Assembly: GCA_963731625.1 (NCBI GenBank)
Contig: CAVSWH010000001.1
Location: 124,001 to 188,000 of the forward strand
DNA from: PALSA-555 sp963731625
GTDB lineage: Bacteria; Actinomycetota; Acidimicrobiia; IMCC26256; PALSA-555
Direction: 5' to 3'
DNA length: 64,000 nucleotides
Shown in pieces: positions 34,412 to 42,834 of this stretch. The notes under the pieces were generated by a model. That model was not told where the DNA came from and searched no databases. It saw only the letters and a program-made list of their open reading frames with translations. Each line of letters starts with the position of its first letter. Position 1 is the first letter of the stretch. A program made the position numbers and the translations under genes.

Positions 34412-35262
34412 CACGGTCCCTCGGCGACCCGGCGCCCCCGGTGCGCTTCGACGGCGCTGCCGTCCGGATCGCGGGGCGCGTCGTGTGGTCCGACGTCACG
34501 CTCGCCGTCGGGGCCGGCGAGTTCGTGACCGTCCTCGGTCCGAACGGCGTCGGCAAGTCGACGCTCGTCAAGGCGATGCTCGGGCTCGTCCCGCTCTCGA
34601 GCGGCTCGGTGTCCGTGCTCGGCCAGCCACCCGGCCACGCCGGACGCGAGATCGGCTATCTGCCCCAGCGGCGCAGCTTCGAGACGGGGCTGCGGGTGCG
34701 GGGCATCGACGTCGTCCGCCTCGGCGGCGACGGCGAGCGGTGGGGCCTGCCGCTGCCGGGCGCGACACGCTGGTCCGGCAGACGCCGCGACCTCGACCGG
34801 CGCGTCGCGGACGTGCTCGAGCTCGTCGGGGCGACCGCGTTCGCCGACCGTCCCGTCGGCGAAGTGTCCGGCGGGGAGCAGCAGCGCCTGCTCATCGCCC
34901 AGGCACTCGTGCGGGGTCCACGACTCCTCCTGCTGGACGAGCCGCTCGACAGCCTCGACCTGCCGAACCAGGCCGCGATCGCGGGCCTGCTCTCGCGCAT
35001 CTGCCGAGACCACGCCGTGACGGTCATGCTCGTCGCGCACGACGTGAATCCGGTGCTCCCCTACATCGATCGGGTCGTCTACATCGCGGGCGGCGGCGCC
35101 GTCTCGGGCACGCCCGCGGAGGTCATCACCTCCGAGACGCTCACATCGCTGTACGGCACCCCGATCGAGGTGCTCCGCGCCTCGGACGGCCAGCTCGTCG
35201 TCGTCGGGCACCCCGAGGCGCCGGCCCACCACACCGACCGTCACCACACGCTGCTGCGGTAA
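34408..35262 (+). CDS. Metal ABC transporter ATP-binding protein (ZnuC-like)
   Basis: A 284-residue ABC ATPase of the metal-uptake group. Walker A GPNGVGKS (44-51), Q-loop YLPQR near 84-88, signature VSGGEQQR (153-160), Walker B LLLLDE (173-178) and the switch His in VAHDVNPV near 211 are intact. GTG start overlaps the binding-protein stop (GTGA), indicating translational coupling. It energises uptake through the two permeases that follow. Confidence 0.95.
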   Translation: MTRSLGDPAPPVRFDGAAVRIAGRVVWSDVTLAVGAGEFVTVLGPNGVGKSTLVKAMLGLVPLSSGSVSVLGQPPGHAGREIGYLPQRRSFETGLRVRGIDVVRLGGDGERWGLPLPGATRWSGRRRDLDRRVADVLELVGATAFADRPVGEVSGGEQQRLLIAQALVRGPRLLLLDEPLDSLDLPNQAAIAGLLSRICRDHAVTVMLVAHDVNPVLPYIDRVVYIAGGGAVSGTPAEVITSETLTSLYGTPIEVLRASDGQLVVVGHPEAPAHHTDRHHTLLR

Positions 35263-35274
35263 GCGCGCGCAGCA

Positions 35275-36168
35275 ATGGTGGCCGCCACCGGCTTGACCTG
35301 GAACGTCGTCGACGACGTCCGCCAGCTGCTCTCCGAGCACTTCATGGTGAACGCGCTGCGGGCCGGGACCATCGTGGCCGTCGCCGCGGGCGCGGTCGGA
35401 TGGTTCATGGTCTTGCGCCACCAGAGCTTCGCCGGGCACACCTTCGCCGTCGTGTCGTTCCCCGGCGCGGCCGGTGCAATCCTCGTCGGCGTCAGTGCAA
35501 CGGTCGGCTACTTCGGGGCGGCGATCGCCGCGGCGGTCGTCATCGCCGCAGTGCCGCGGTCCGTCGCCGGGCAGGCCTCGAGCCAGGAGTCCGCCGTCAT
35601 CGGGACGGTCCAGGCCTTCGCGCTGGCCTGCGGCGCGCTGTTCGTCAGCCTCTACGGCGGGTTCCTCAACAGCGTCACTGGGCTCCTCTTCGGGACGTTC
35701 CTCGGCATCTCCGACGGGCAGGTCGTGACGCTGCTCGTCGTGGCGATCGCGGTCGTCGTCGTCCTCGCGGCCGTCGCCCGACCGCTGTTCTTCGCCAGCG
35801 TGGACCCCGACGTCGCACGGGCCCGCGGCGTCCCCGTCGGGCTCCTCTCGGTCGGCTTCCTCGTGCTGCTGGCGTGCGCGGCGGCGGCCGTGAGCCAGAT
35901 CACCGGCGCGCTGCTCGTGTTCGCGCTGCTCGTGATGCCCGCGGCGGCCGCCCAGCAGCTCACCGCACGACCGTTGGCGAGCCTCGTGCTCACCATCGTG
36001 TTCGGGCTGCTCACCGTCTGGGTCGGGCTCGGCGTCGCGTACTTCTCCGTCTATCCGGTCGGGTTCTACGTGACGACAATCGGCTTCGGTCTCTACCTCG
36101 CCGCCAGCGCCTACCGGTTTCTCGCCGACCGGTGGGGACGGCGCGCCCGGCCCTCGCGGGCGTGGTGA
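35275..36168 (+). CDS. Metal ABC transporter permease 1 (ZnuB-like)
   Basis: A 297-residue ABC-3 family permease with about eight or nine helices. It has the typical AVVSFPGAAGAIL, ARARGVPVGLL loop near the ATPase contact and QITGALLVFALLVMPAAAAQQL. ATG at 35275, 12 bp after the ATPase. The presence of two consecutive permease genes suggests a heterodimeric channel, or two alternative permeases sharing one ATPase. Confidence 0.92.
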   Translation: MVAATGLTWNVVDDVRQLLSEHFMVNALRAGTIVAVAAGAVGWFMVLRHQSFAGHTFAVVSFPGAAGAILVGVSATVGYFGAAIAAAVVIAAVPRSVAGQASSQESAVIGTVQAFALACGALFVSLYGGFLNSVTGLLFGTFLGISDGQVVTLLVVAIAVVVVLAAVARPLFFASVDPDVARARGVPVGLLSVGFLVLLACAAAAVSQITGALLVFALLVMPAAAAQQLTARPLASLVLTIVFGLLTVWVGLGVAYFSVYPVGFYVTTIGFGLYLAASAYRFLADRWGRRARPSRAW

Positions 36169-37034
36169 CGCTCCTGGCCGCGAACCCGCTCGCGGGCATC
36201 GGCCACATGTTCGAGCACCCCTTCCTCCGCGACGCCTTCCTCGCCGGGACGGCGATCGCGCTCGCCTCGGGGCTGGTCGGCTACTTCGTCGTGCTCCGAG
36301 GCCAGGTCTTCACCGGCGACGCGCTCAGCCACGTCGCGTTCACCGGTGCGCTCGCCGCGCTCGTCGCCGGGATCGACCTCCTGCTCGGCCTCTACGTGGC
36401 CTGCGTCGTCGTCGCCCTCGGCATGGCCGCCCTGGGTACCCGAGGCCGGGCTGACGACACCGTGATCGGGAACGTGTTCGCCTGGATGCTCGGCCTCGGC
36501 GCACTGTTCCTGACCGTGTACACGACGTCGTCGAGCGGCCGTGACGCCACGTCGGGCGTCAACGTGCTCTTCGGGTCGATCTTCGGGCTGTCGGGCTCGC
36601 AGGCGCTCACCGACAGCCTGATCGCCCTCGCGGTCGCGGTCGCGCTCGTCGCGATCGGCCGGCCGCTTCTGTTCGCCACCCTCGACGACGCCGTCGCGCG
36701 GGCCCGCGGTGTGCCGGTTCGGTTGCTCGGCTTCGTGTTCCTCGGTCTCGTCGGGGTGACGGCCGCCGCGGCGACGCAAGCCGTCGGCGCGCTGCTGCTC
36801 CTCGGGCTCCTCGCCGCGCCCGCCGGCGCCGCGCAGCGGCTCACCGCCCGGCCGATGCGGGCGCTCTGGCTCTCGGCGGCGCTCGCGATCGCGTCGATGT
36901 GGGGCGGGCTCAGCCTCGCCTACGCCGCGCCGTCCGTGCCGCCGAGCTTCGGGATCCTGGCCGTCGCGACCGGCTGCTACGCCGGCGCGTTCCTGGTGAC
37001 CCTCCGCCGCCCGCGTGCGGCGACCCCTCGCTGA
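36165..37034 (+). CDS. Metal ABC transporter permease 2 (ZnuB-like)
   Basis: A 289-residue ABC-3 permease paralogous to the gene before it: LRGQVFTGDALSHVAFTGALAALVAG, VARARGVPVRLLGFVFLGLVGVTAAAATQAVGALLLLGLLAAPAGAAQRL. GTG at 36165 overlaps the previous stop as GTGA; GTG at 36162 is the alternative. About eight helices. Last gene of the transporter operon; its stop is 15 bp from the convergent nucleosidase gene. Likely pairs with permease 1 in one complex. Confidence 0.92.
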   Translation: MTLLAANPLAGIGHMFEHPFLRDAFLAGTAIALASGLVGYFVVLRGQVFTGDALSHVAFTGALAALVAGIDLLLGLYVACVVVALGMAALGTRGRADDTVIGNVFAWMLGLGALFLTVYTTSSSGRDATSGVNVLFGSIFGLSGSQALTDSLIALAVAVALVAIGRPLLFATLDDAVARARGVPVRLLGFVFLGLVGVTAAAATQAVGALLLLGLLAAPAGAAQRLTARPMRALWLSAALAIASMWGGLSLAYAAPSVPPSFGILAVATGCYAGAFLVTLRRPRAATPR

Positions 37035-37049
37035 TCCCTCCGCTCGCCG

Positions 37050-37790
37050 TCAGGAATTGAGCGCGCGGCAGCCACGGACGGCTGCCTCGGCGGCGAGGCG
37101 AGCCGCCTCGGTGGTGTCGCGGGTCAGCTGCTCGAGCTTCGCCCCGAGATCCGGCTCCTCGGCGAGCAGGCGCTGGATGGCCGCCGCGTCGCCGGACCCG
37201 TCCTGGTTCGTCATCGCGATGAGTCGCTCGTCGAGCAGACCGTCGAAGTAGCGGTCACCGATGCAGCGATAGATCGACCAGTCGCATCCGTGCGCCTCGC
37301 ACACCTCCGCGACCGTGGCGGATTCCATGTCGACGCCGAGACAGCCCCGCGCGAAGAAGCGCTGGCTCAGCTCCGCGTCGAGGTGCACGCCTTCGGTCGT
37401 CATGATCTTCCCGGCCTGGGCCACGTTGCCGGGGGGCCGGTGGCGGTACTCGGTCCCGCTGGTGTAGTCGATGAAGACCTCGGGGTTCAGCAGCGTGCCG
37501 ACCGGGAGCTCGGGATCGAGGCCGCCGCAGATCCCCGCGTTCATCACGTGGTCGACCGGCGGCTCGTCCGGGGCTCGCTCCTCGAAGAGCCGGGAGGTCG
37601 CGGCGCGGGTCAACGGCGGGCCCATGCCGATGTGGATCGCGGTCACGTCCAAGTTGCCGACGGCGCCGGCCCACGGGTCCTGCTTGCGGTCGCCCGTCGG
37701 GCTGAGACCGAACGCCGTCACGATCGCGTGCATCTCGAGCGGCATCGGGGCCAGGACGACCACCCGCCGACGCGCTGCGTTCGCTGGCAT
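37050..37790 (-). CDS. MTA/SAH nucleosidase-like phosphorylase-superfamily protein
   Basis: A 246-residue protein of the purine/uridine phosphorylase fold (PNP_UDP_1). It starts RRVVVLAPMPLEMHAIVTAFGL, has the IHIGMGPPLTRAATS and NAGICGGLDPELPVGTLL segments and the catalytic-region GVDMESATVAEVCEAHGC with Met-Glu that contacts the ribose as in MTA/SAH nucleosidases. Six bases downstream of the amidohydrolase, so the two are co-transcribed. Substrate (MTA/SAH, futalosine-like or other nucleoside) is not certain. Confidence 0.8.
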   Translation of the reverse strand: MPANAARRRVVVLAPMPLEMHAIVTAFGLSPTGDRKQDPWAGAVGNLDVTAIHIGMGPPLTRAATSRLFEERAPDEPPVDHVMNAGICGGLDPELPVGTLLNPEVFIDYTSGTEYRHRPPGNVAQAGKIMTTEGVHLDAELSQRFFARGCLGVDMESATVAEVCEAHGCDWSIYRCIGDRYFDGLLDERLIAMTNQDGSGDAAAIQRLLAEEPDLGAKLEQLTRDTTEAARLAAEAAVRGCRALNS

Positions 37791-37796
37791 CTGGCG

Positions 37797-39020
37797 TCAG
37801 ACGCGGTCGAGCTCGAGCATGCGGATGGCGTTGCCCCGAAGGATCTTGTACTGCTGCTCGTCGTCGACATCGGCGAGCATCTTCTCGCAGTACTCCTTCG
37901 AGTTGGGCCAGGTCGTGTCGGTGTGCGGATAGTCGGTCTCGAAGCAGATCTGGTTCTCACCGACCTCGTCGAGGGACCGCACGCCGTGGCGGTCCCAGGT
38001 GAAGCAGCCGAACACCCGCCCGTAGTAGTAGGTGGATGGCGGCTCAGGGCACAGCCGCTTCGCGTGGATCCACGCGTCGTGCTCCTGCCAGACGGTGTCC
38101 GCCCGCTCGAGCGCGTACGGCAGCCAGCCGATCTGGCCCTCCGAGTACGCGATCTTCAGCTTCGGGAACTGCGCCATCTTCCCGCCGAAGAGGTAGTCCC
38201 CGAGTGACGCCATGGAGTTGTTGAACCCAACCATGCTCCCGACGCCGGCCGGCGCGTCGCGCGACGAGAACGGGTCGCTCGACGACGACCCGACGTGCAT
38301 GCACACCGTCGTGCCCGTGTCGGCGCACGCCGCGAACATCGGGTCCCAGTGGCCAGTGTGGATGCTCGGCAGGTCGAGGCGAGTCGGGAGCTCCGAGAAG
38401 CACACTGCCCTGACGCCACGAGCGGCGTTGCGCTCGATCTCCGCCACTGCGAGCCCCACATCCCACAGCGGGATGATGCAGCAGGGGATGTTGATCCCGA
38501 TCGACGGGTCGCACCACTCCTCGACCATCCAGTCGTTGTAGGCCTCGACGCAGGCGAGCGCGAGCTCCTTGTCGTCCGCCTCGTAGAACGTCTGGCCACA
38601 GAACCGCGGGAACGTCGGGAACGGCAGCGATCCGTCGACCCAGTTGAGCTCGAAGTCCTTCTTGCGCTCCTTGGCGTCGTAGCAGCCGGTGCGCATGTCG
38701 TCGTAGGTCGTCGCCGTCATCGTCATGACGGTCTTGTCGAAGGTGGACACGTCACCGTCCGTCGTCGCGGACTTCGGGATCGCGACGAACTTCTTTTGGA
38801 CGTAGATGACCTTGTCCTCGTAGATCCACGCGTCGCCCCACTCGCCCTCGGGGTCCTCCGTCATCTCGTACTTCGCGCCCTTTTTGAGCTTGAAAGCACC
38901 CCAGCGCTTGCGCTCGACCCGCGGACCCTTCGCCCGGTACTTCTCGGGCAGCCACGTCTGCCACACGTGGGCCGGCTCGACCACGTGGTCATCGACGCTG
39001 ATGATCTTCGGCAGCTCCAT
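37797..39020 (-). CDS. Amidohydrolase family protein (amidohydrolase-2 type)
   Basis: A 407-residue TIM-barrel amidohydrolase/decarboxylase-like protein (PF04909 type). The N-terminal metal motif is ISVDDHVVEP at 7-16, where the usual HxH is replaced by DxH, a common variant. Others are VCMHVGSS near 241, KIAYSEGQIGWLPYALERAD and the late CFETDYPHTDTTWPNS with the conserved Asp. ATG at 39020. Related proteins act on aromatic-acid-derived substrates; here reaction unknown. First gene of a unit with the nucleosidase-like gene. Confidence 0.85.
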   Translation of the reverse strand: MELPKIISVDDHVVEPAHVWQTWLPEKYRAKGPRVERKRWGAFKLKKGAKYEMTEDPEGEWGDAWIYEDKVIYVQKKFVAIPKSATTDGDVSTFDKTVMTMTATTYDDMRTGCYDAKERKKDFELNWVDGSLPFPTFPRFCGQTFYEADDKELALACVEAYNDWMVEEWCDPSIGINIPCCIIPLWDVGLAVAEIERNAARGVRAVCFSELPTRLDLPSIHTGHWDPMFAACADTGTTVCMHVGSSSSDPFSSRDAPAGVGSMVGFNNSMASLGDYLFGGKMAQFPKLKIAYSEGQIGWLPYALERADTVWQEHDAWIHAKRLCPEPPSTYYYGRVFGCFTWDRHGVRSLDEVGENQICFETDYPHTDTTWPNSKEYCEKMLADVDDEQQYKILRGNAIRMLELDRV

Positions 39021-39183
39021 GGGACCCCCGGTCCGGCTCGACTGACGTCCGTGTCAGGTCTCAGGGTACGCGAACGCGAACGACGGCCAACGATACGGAG
39101 GGCGCCGCCCGCCTTCGAGGCGGCGACGCTGCGAGGATCGCGGCCGTGGACGATGCCGCCCGCTGGGCGACCGGACCCATCCG

Positions 39184-39591
39184 CTAGGTGGTGATGGCGG
39201 GTGCAGGGAAGTCGCGGCGGTCGTTCTCGACGCTTCCGTGGGGCAGCTTCGCCGACTGGCCATCCTGAACGAGCCGGTCGTAGGCCGTCTGCCAGTCGGG
39301 CAACGCGTCGTCGTGCTGCTCCCAGTCGACGAACGTCGCTTCGTCACACCACTCGTCCATCCCGCCCATCGCACGGCGATGAACATCGCTGCGGACGAAG
39401 GAGCCCATCGACCCGCGGTCCTGCCACACAGAGGCCGTCCACCACGTGTTGTTGGCATCGGCGGCGGCGTCCCCGCCAAGGTTGCCGTCCGACTTCAAGG
39501 CACCGTCCAACGCGGCCGACGCCGCGGCGAAGAACTCGTCCAAGAGCCCGGGATCTCTCAGCCGGAGCCGGGTGATCACCACGATCGCCAT
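39184..39591 (-). CDS. Dimeric alpha/beta-barrel (ABM/DUF3291-like) protein
   Basis: A 135-residue protein that resembles the antibiotic-biosynthesis-monooxygenase/DUF3291 ferredoxin-like dimer fold. Features are AIVVITRLRLRDPGLLDEFFAAASAALDGALKSDGNLGG, WWTASVWQDRGSMGSFVRSDVHRRAM and FVDWEQHDDALPDWQTAYDRL. ATG at 39591 is used; an upstream extension of about 107 codons looks non-coding. Divergent from the GGDEF-EAL gene. Activity unknown. Confidence 0.7.
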   Translation of the reverse strand: MAIVVITRLRLRDPGLLDEFFAAASAALDGALKSDGNLGGDAAADANNTWWTASVWQDRGSMGSFVRSDVHRRAMGGMDEWCDEATFVDWEQHDDALPDWQTAYDRLVQDGQSAKLPHGSVENDRRDFPAPAITT

Positions 39592-39863
39592 CACGGCCTC
39601 CCCGCCCGCCGCCACACGCGGAACCTCGTCAGCCGCTGGCGCAGCGGCCCACCGGGAATGCCGGCGAGGGTAGGCACACCCTGCACGCGGTGCCAACCAG
39701 CACAGTGGACGGGTCCGGACGTCGCATGAGCTTCCGTCGACGTATGTAACCCGCAACGCGTCTAGCCTCGCGACGAGGGACGTGTCGAACCGTTCATCTT
39801 GCGGGGCTGCAGGGAGCCGGCTGGCGCAGGGGTTCGAGGTCGACCGCCTGAGCGAGATCGACG

Positions 39864-41591
39864 ATGGCGAGTGCGACCCCGCGTGCTTCTCAGTGGAGCG
39901 AGGCGTGGGCACGCGCGCTCATTGCCAGCTCGCGAGACGTCGTGTGGGTGCGCACCGTCGATGGCGTGCTCGTCTACGCCAGCCCAGCAGTCGAGGCGAC
40001 GCTGGGCTATCCGCCCGAAGAGCTCGAGGGACGGAGTGAACGGGACCTGATCCACCAGGACGACGCGAGTCTGCGCGACGAGTCTGTCGAGCGGCTCCTT
40101 GCAAGTGATGAACCCCAATCCCCCCTCGAATTGCGGGTTCGCCATCGGGATGGCTCGTTCCGCTGGCTTGAGATGATCGACACGAATCGGATCGCTGACC
40201 CGGCAGTCCGAGGAATCGTGACGAACGCGCGCGATGTCACGACCCGCAAGACGACCGAAGACGAGCTCGTGCAGCTCACCTTCCGAGACCCGCTCACCGG
40301 TCTTCCGAACCGCGCGCTCTTGATGGACCGGATCGCGGTGGCACTCGCCCACACATCCCGCTCCAGCGACATCCTGGCCGTGTTGTTCTGTGATCTCGAT
40401 GGATTCAAAATCATCAACGACGTGCTCGGGCACGCGGCAGGCGATCAGGTCCTGGTATCGGTCGCTCAACGCCTGGGATCGGCGGTGCGTCAGGCGGACA
40501 CCGTGGCCCGAACGGGTGGCGACGAATTCGTCGTCGTGTGCGACGGCTTGCAAACCATCGACCAGGCCACCGAGATCGCGCAGCAGATCCGTGACGCGGT
40601 CGAGGAGCCAATCCTCGTCGACGGCCGACGAGAGGCGGCGCTCTCGGTCAGCATCGGGATCGTGACGACCGAGGGCTTCGAGGCAACCAACCTCGACCCG
40701 ATGACGTTGCTTCGCCATGCGGACGCCGCCATGTACCACACGAAGAAGAGGGGCCGATCACGTTGGGAGCTCTACGACGAGGCGCTGATCGCCGAGGCAG
40801 CCCAGCGCGTCGAGCTCGAACCCGAACTCCGGCGGGCACTGGCACACGGTGAGCTCACCGTGCACTACCAGCCGATCATCGACCTGACGAGTGGCGGAAT
40901 CGTTGGCGCCGAAGCGCTCCTGCGCTGGAACCATCCGTCCCGGGGACAGCTCATGCCTGCCCAGTTCATTGGCCTCGCCGAGGAAACTGGGGTCATCGTC
41001 GGCGTCGGCGAATGGATACTTCGCAAGGCCTGCGCGCAGGCCCGCCGCTGGCAGGACGACCTCGCCTGGCCCGGTTGGATCTCGGTGAACCTCTCCGCCC
41101 GCCAGGTCGCGCAATCGGGGCTCGGCTCCACCGTGTCGGACGTGCTGAGCGACACCGGACTCGAGCCGCACGCACTCTGGCTCGAGCTCACGGAGACTGC
41201 GCTCCTGCGGACCGGCAACTCCGCGGCACGGGAGCTCGTCGCGATCGCCGCGCTCGGCGCACACCTCGGCATGGACGACTTCGGTACCGGCTACGCGTCC
41301 CTCTCTAACCTCCAGCGACTCCCGATCGACTTCCTCAAAATCGACTTGGACTTCGTCGCCAGACTTGGGCGCAATGCCAGCTCACCTGAGAACGGGATCG
41401 TCGCGGCGATCATCCAACTCGGGAAGACGCTGAACCTCGAGGTCGTCGCCGAGGGCATCGAATCCGACCTGCAACTCGAGATGCTCCGCGCGTATGGCTG
41501 CACGACGGGACAAGGCTTTCTGCTCGCCCGACCGGTCACGGCTCCAGAACTCAGCACCCTGCTCGCTGGGTCCCCACGCGGCGCGTCCTAA
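39864..41591 (+). CDS. PAS-GGDEF-EAL cyclic-di-GMP enzyme
   Basis: A 575-residue cytoplasmic protein with a PAS sensor (about 15-125), diguanylate cyclase domain (about 135-300) and EAL phosphodiesterase domain (about 315-565). GGDEF is intact at 218-222 with the inhibitory RxxD (RQAD, 209-212) correctly spaced. The EAL domain keeps EAL at 350-352, NLSARQ, ELTETALL, DDFGTGYASL (471-480), LKIDLDFV, AEGIES and QGFLLARP, so both activities look possible. ATG at 39864. No membrane segment. Output targets are unknown; it is the only intact c-di-GMP enzyme in the window. Confidence 0.95.
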   Translation: MASATPRASQWSEAWARALIASSRDVVWVRTVDGVLVYASPAVEATLGYPPEELEGRSERDLIHQDDASLRDESVERLLASDEPQSPLELRVRHRDGSFRWLEMIDTNRIADPAVRGIVTNARDVTTRKTTEDELVQLTFRDPLTGLPNRALLMDRIAVALAHTSRSSDILAVLFCDLDGFKIINDVLGHAAGDQVLVSVAQRLGSAVRQADTVARTGGDEFVVVCDGLQTIDQATEIAQQIRDAVEEPILVDGRREAALSVSIGIVTTEGFEATNLDPMTLLRHADAAMYHTKKRGRSRWELYDEALIAEAAQRVELEPELRRALAHGELTVHYQPIIDLTSGGIVGAEALLRWNHPSRGQLMPAQFIGLAEETGVIVGVGEWILRKACAQARRWQDDLAWPGWISVNLSARQVAQSGLGSTVSDVLSDTGLEPHALWLELTETALLRTGNSAARELVAIAALGAHLGMDDFGTGYASLSNLQRLPIDFLKIDLDFVARLGRNASSPENGIVAAIIQLGKTLNLEVVAEGIESDLQLEMLRAYGCTTGQGFLLARPVTAPELSTLLAGSPRGAS

Positions 41592-41709
41592 CCGTCGGCG
41601 CGCCGCGCGTTCGCCGTCACGTCGTGTCGCCGTCTGTGGGCCTCTTCGGAGGCGCGGTGTGGCTCGCGCCAGGCTCAGCCAGAGTGACGGTGGAACCGAG
41701 GTCGGACGC

Positions 41710-42228
41710 TCATCCGTGCGCGGTCGTGACGAGCTGCGCGACCGTTCCCTGCTCAAGCGCGGTTCGGCCCGCCCGGGTGCTTCGGTAGCCGAAGCACGCG
41801 ACCTGGCCGCTGTACCAGAGGTCCGGCACGATGAGTTGGGCCTGCTGCAGCAGTTGGACCGCTTCCGCAGCGATGTCCCACAGGATGGAGACGCCGGGCG
41901 GGGTGGGGTCGCCGTATTTCGAGCCGGAGTTCGGCGGGATCAGCGGTCCGGCAATCGAATCGACGTCGACGCCGTTCCCGCGGGGCTGATAGTCAGATCC
42001 GAACAGTTCGTTCATCAGCTTGGCGGCCAGGGTGGGAAGCGGCGTTGCCGCTGCCTGCTTGACCGCGTCGTCCAGGGCTGCGCCCAGCTCGATGAGCCGC
42101 GGCAGGTGCTTCGGGTCGGGCTGCGACGCATCTCCCCCGGCCTCGGAACCGTACGTGCTGCCCGCGGGTTCGATCGCGACGTCAGTGTCGGCGTCGTCGC
42201 GGCGCTTGCCAAATATCGGCGACATCAT
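41710..42228 (-). CDS. Hypothetical protein
   Basis: A 172-residue protein I do not recognise. It has a short basic start (SPIFGKRRDDADTD), a helical middle LPRLIELGAALDDAVKQAAATPLPTLAAKLMNELFG and a C-terminal part VSILWDIAAEAVQLLQQAQLIVPD ... GYRSTRAGRTALEQGTVAQLV that might be winged-helix-like. ATG at 42228 or 42225. Upstream codons in frame are antisense to the next small gene and are not used. Stands between GGDEF-EAL and a small membrane protein. Confidence 0.65.
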   Translation of the reverse strand: MMSPIFGKRRDDADTDVAIEPAGSTYGSEAGGDASQPDPKHLPRLIELGAALDDAVKQAAATPLPTLAAKLMNELFGSDYQPRGNGVDVDSIAGPLIPPNSGSKYGDPTPPGVSILWDIAAEAVQLLQQAQLIVPDLWYSGQVACFGYRSTRAGRTALEQGTVAQLVTTAHG

Positions 42229-42399
42229 GGCTCCGTCGTTGGTCAGGCCTGACGACGAGCAACTTATTCGCCGAAGGAGTCGGCGTCGATGCGAGCACAA
42301 CGGCGCCACGCATGGTTGACGCTCGCTCTGTCCATCCGTCGTGCGCAACACGGCAGAAGGCCATGCAGCACTCCGGGAAGGCGCGCTACCGTCCGCGCC

Positions 42400-42603
42400 A
42401 TGCTGTGGGCAGCGCTCGTGCCGATTGTCCTGGTGCTCCTCGTCACCGTGGCGTTGGCCTGGATCCCGCTCTCGCAGGCCCGGAACCGGCGCCGCGGGCA
42501 GACGCTGATCGACCAGGACGCCCAACACGGGGACCTCGCGGCCGAAGTCGAGCAGATGCGCCGTGGTGCGGCCGACGAAACCGGCGAGACAGGGAAGAGC
42601 TGA
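42400..42603 (+). CDS. Small single-pass membrane protein
   Basis: A 67-residue protein with one N-terminal transmembrane helix (LVPIVLVLLVTVALAWI, about 6-22) and a charged cytoplasmic tail (QARNRRRGQTLIDQD ... EVEQMRRGAADETG). ATG at 42400. Divergent from the preceding gene. No family recognised; small membrane proteins of this form often regulate partners. Confidence 0.55.
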   Translation: MLWAALVPIVLVLLVTVALAWIPLSQARNRRRGQTLIDQDAQHGDLAAEVEQMRRGAADETGETGKS

Positions 42604-42834
42604 GGGCGAGTCCCACTCCTCCGGGCACTCGCGTTGAGCAGGTCAAGCCAACTCTCCCTCGCGCCGCGCGCGACGCCAACTGTCCCGCGCATCAGCCATC
42701 TCGCACGGCGCGGCGCATGTGGACCGCACGACGTGAACCCGATCGTGTTGCTATGTTCCCTGCCTCGGTGACGCCCGAGTTCCTTGGTCATGCAGTGCTA
42801 GCGTGCGCGCCTCGCCCAACTGGGGGGAGGGGCG

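Noticed and set aside
34485..36164. Upstream part of the frame that contains permease 2
   Set aside because: It overlaps the ATPase and permease 1 in a different frame; permease similarity starts only at 36165.
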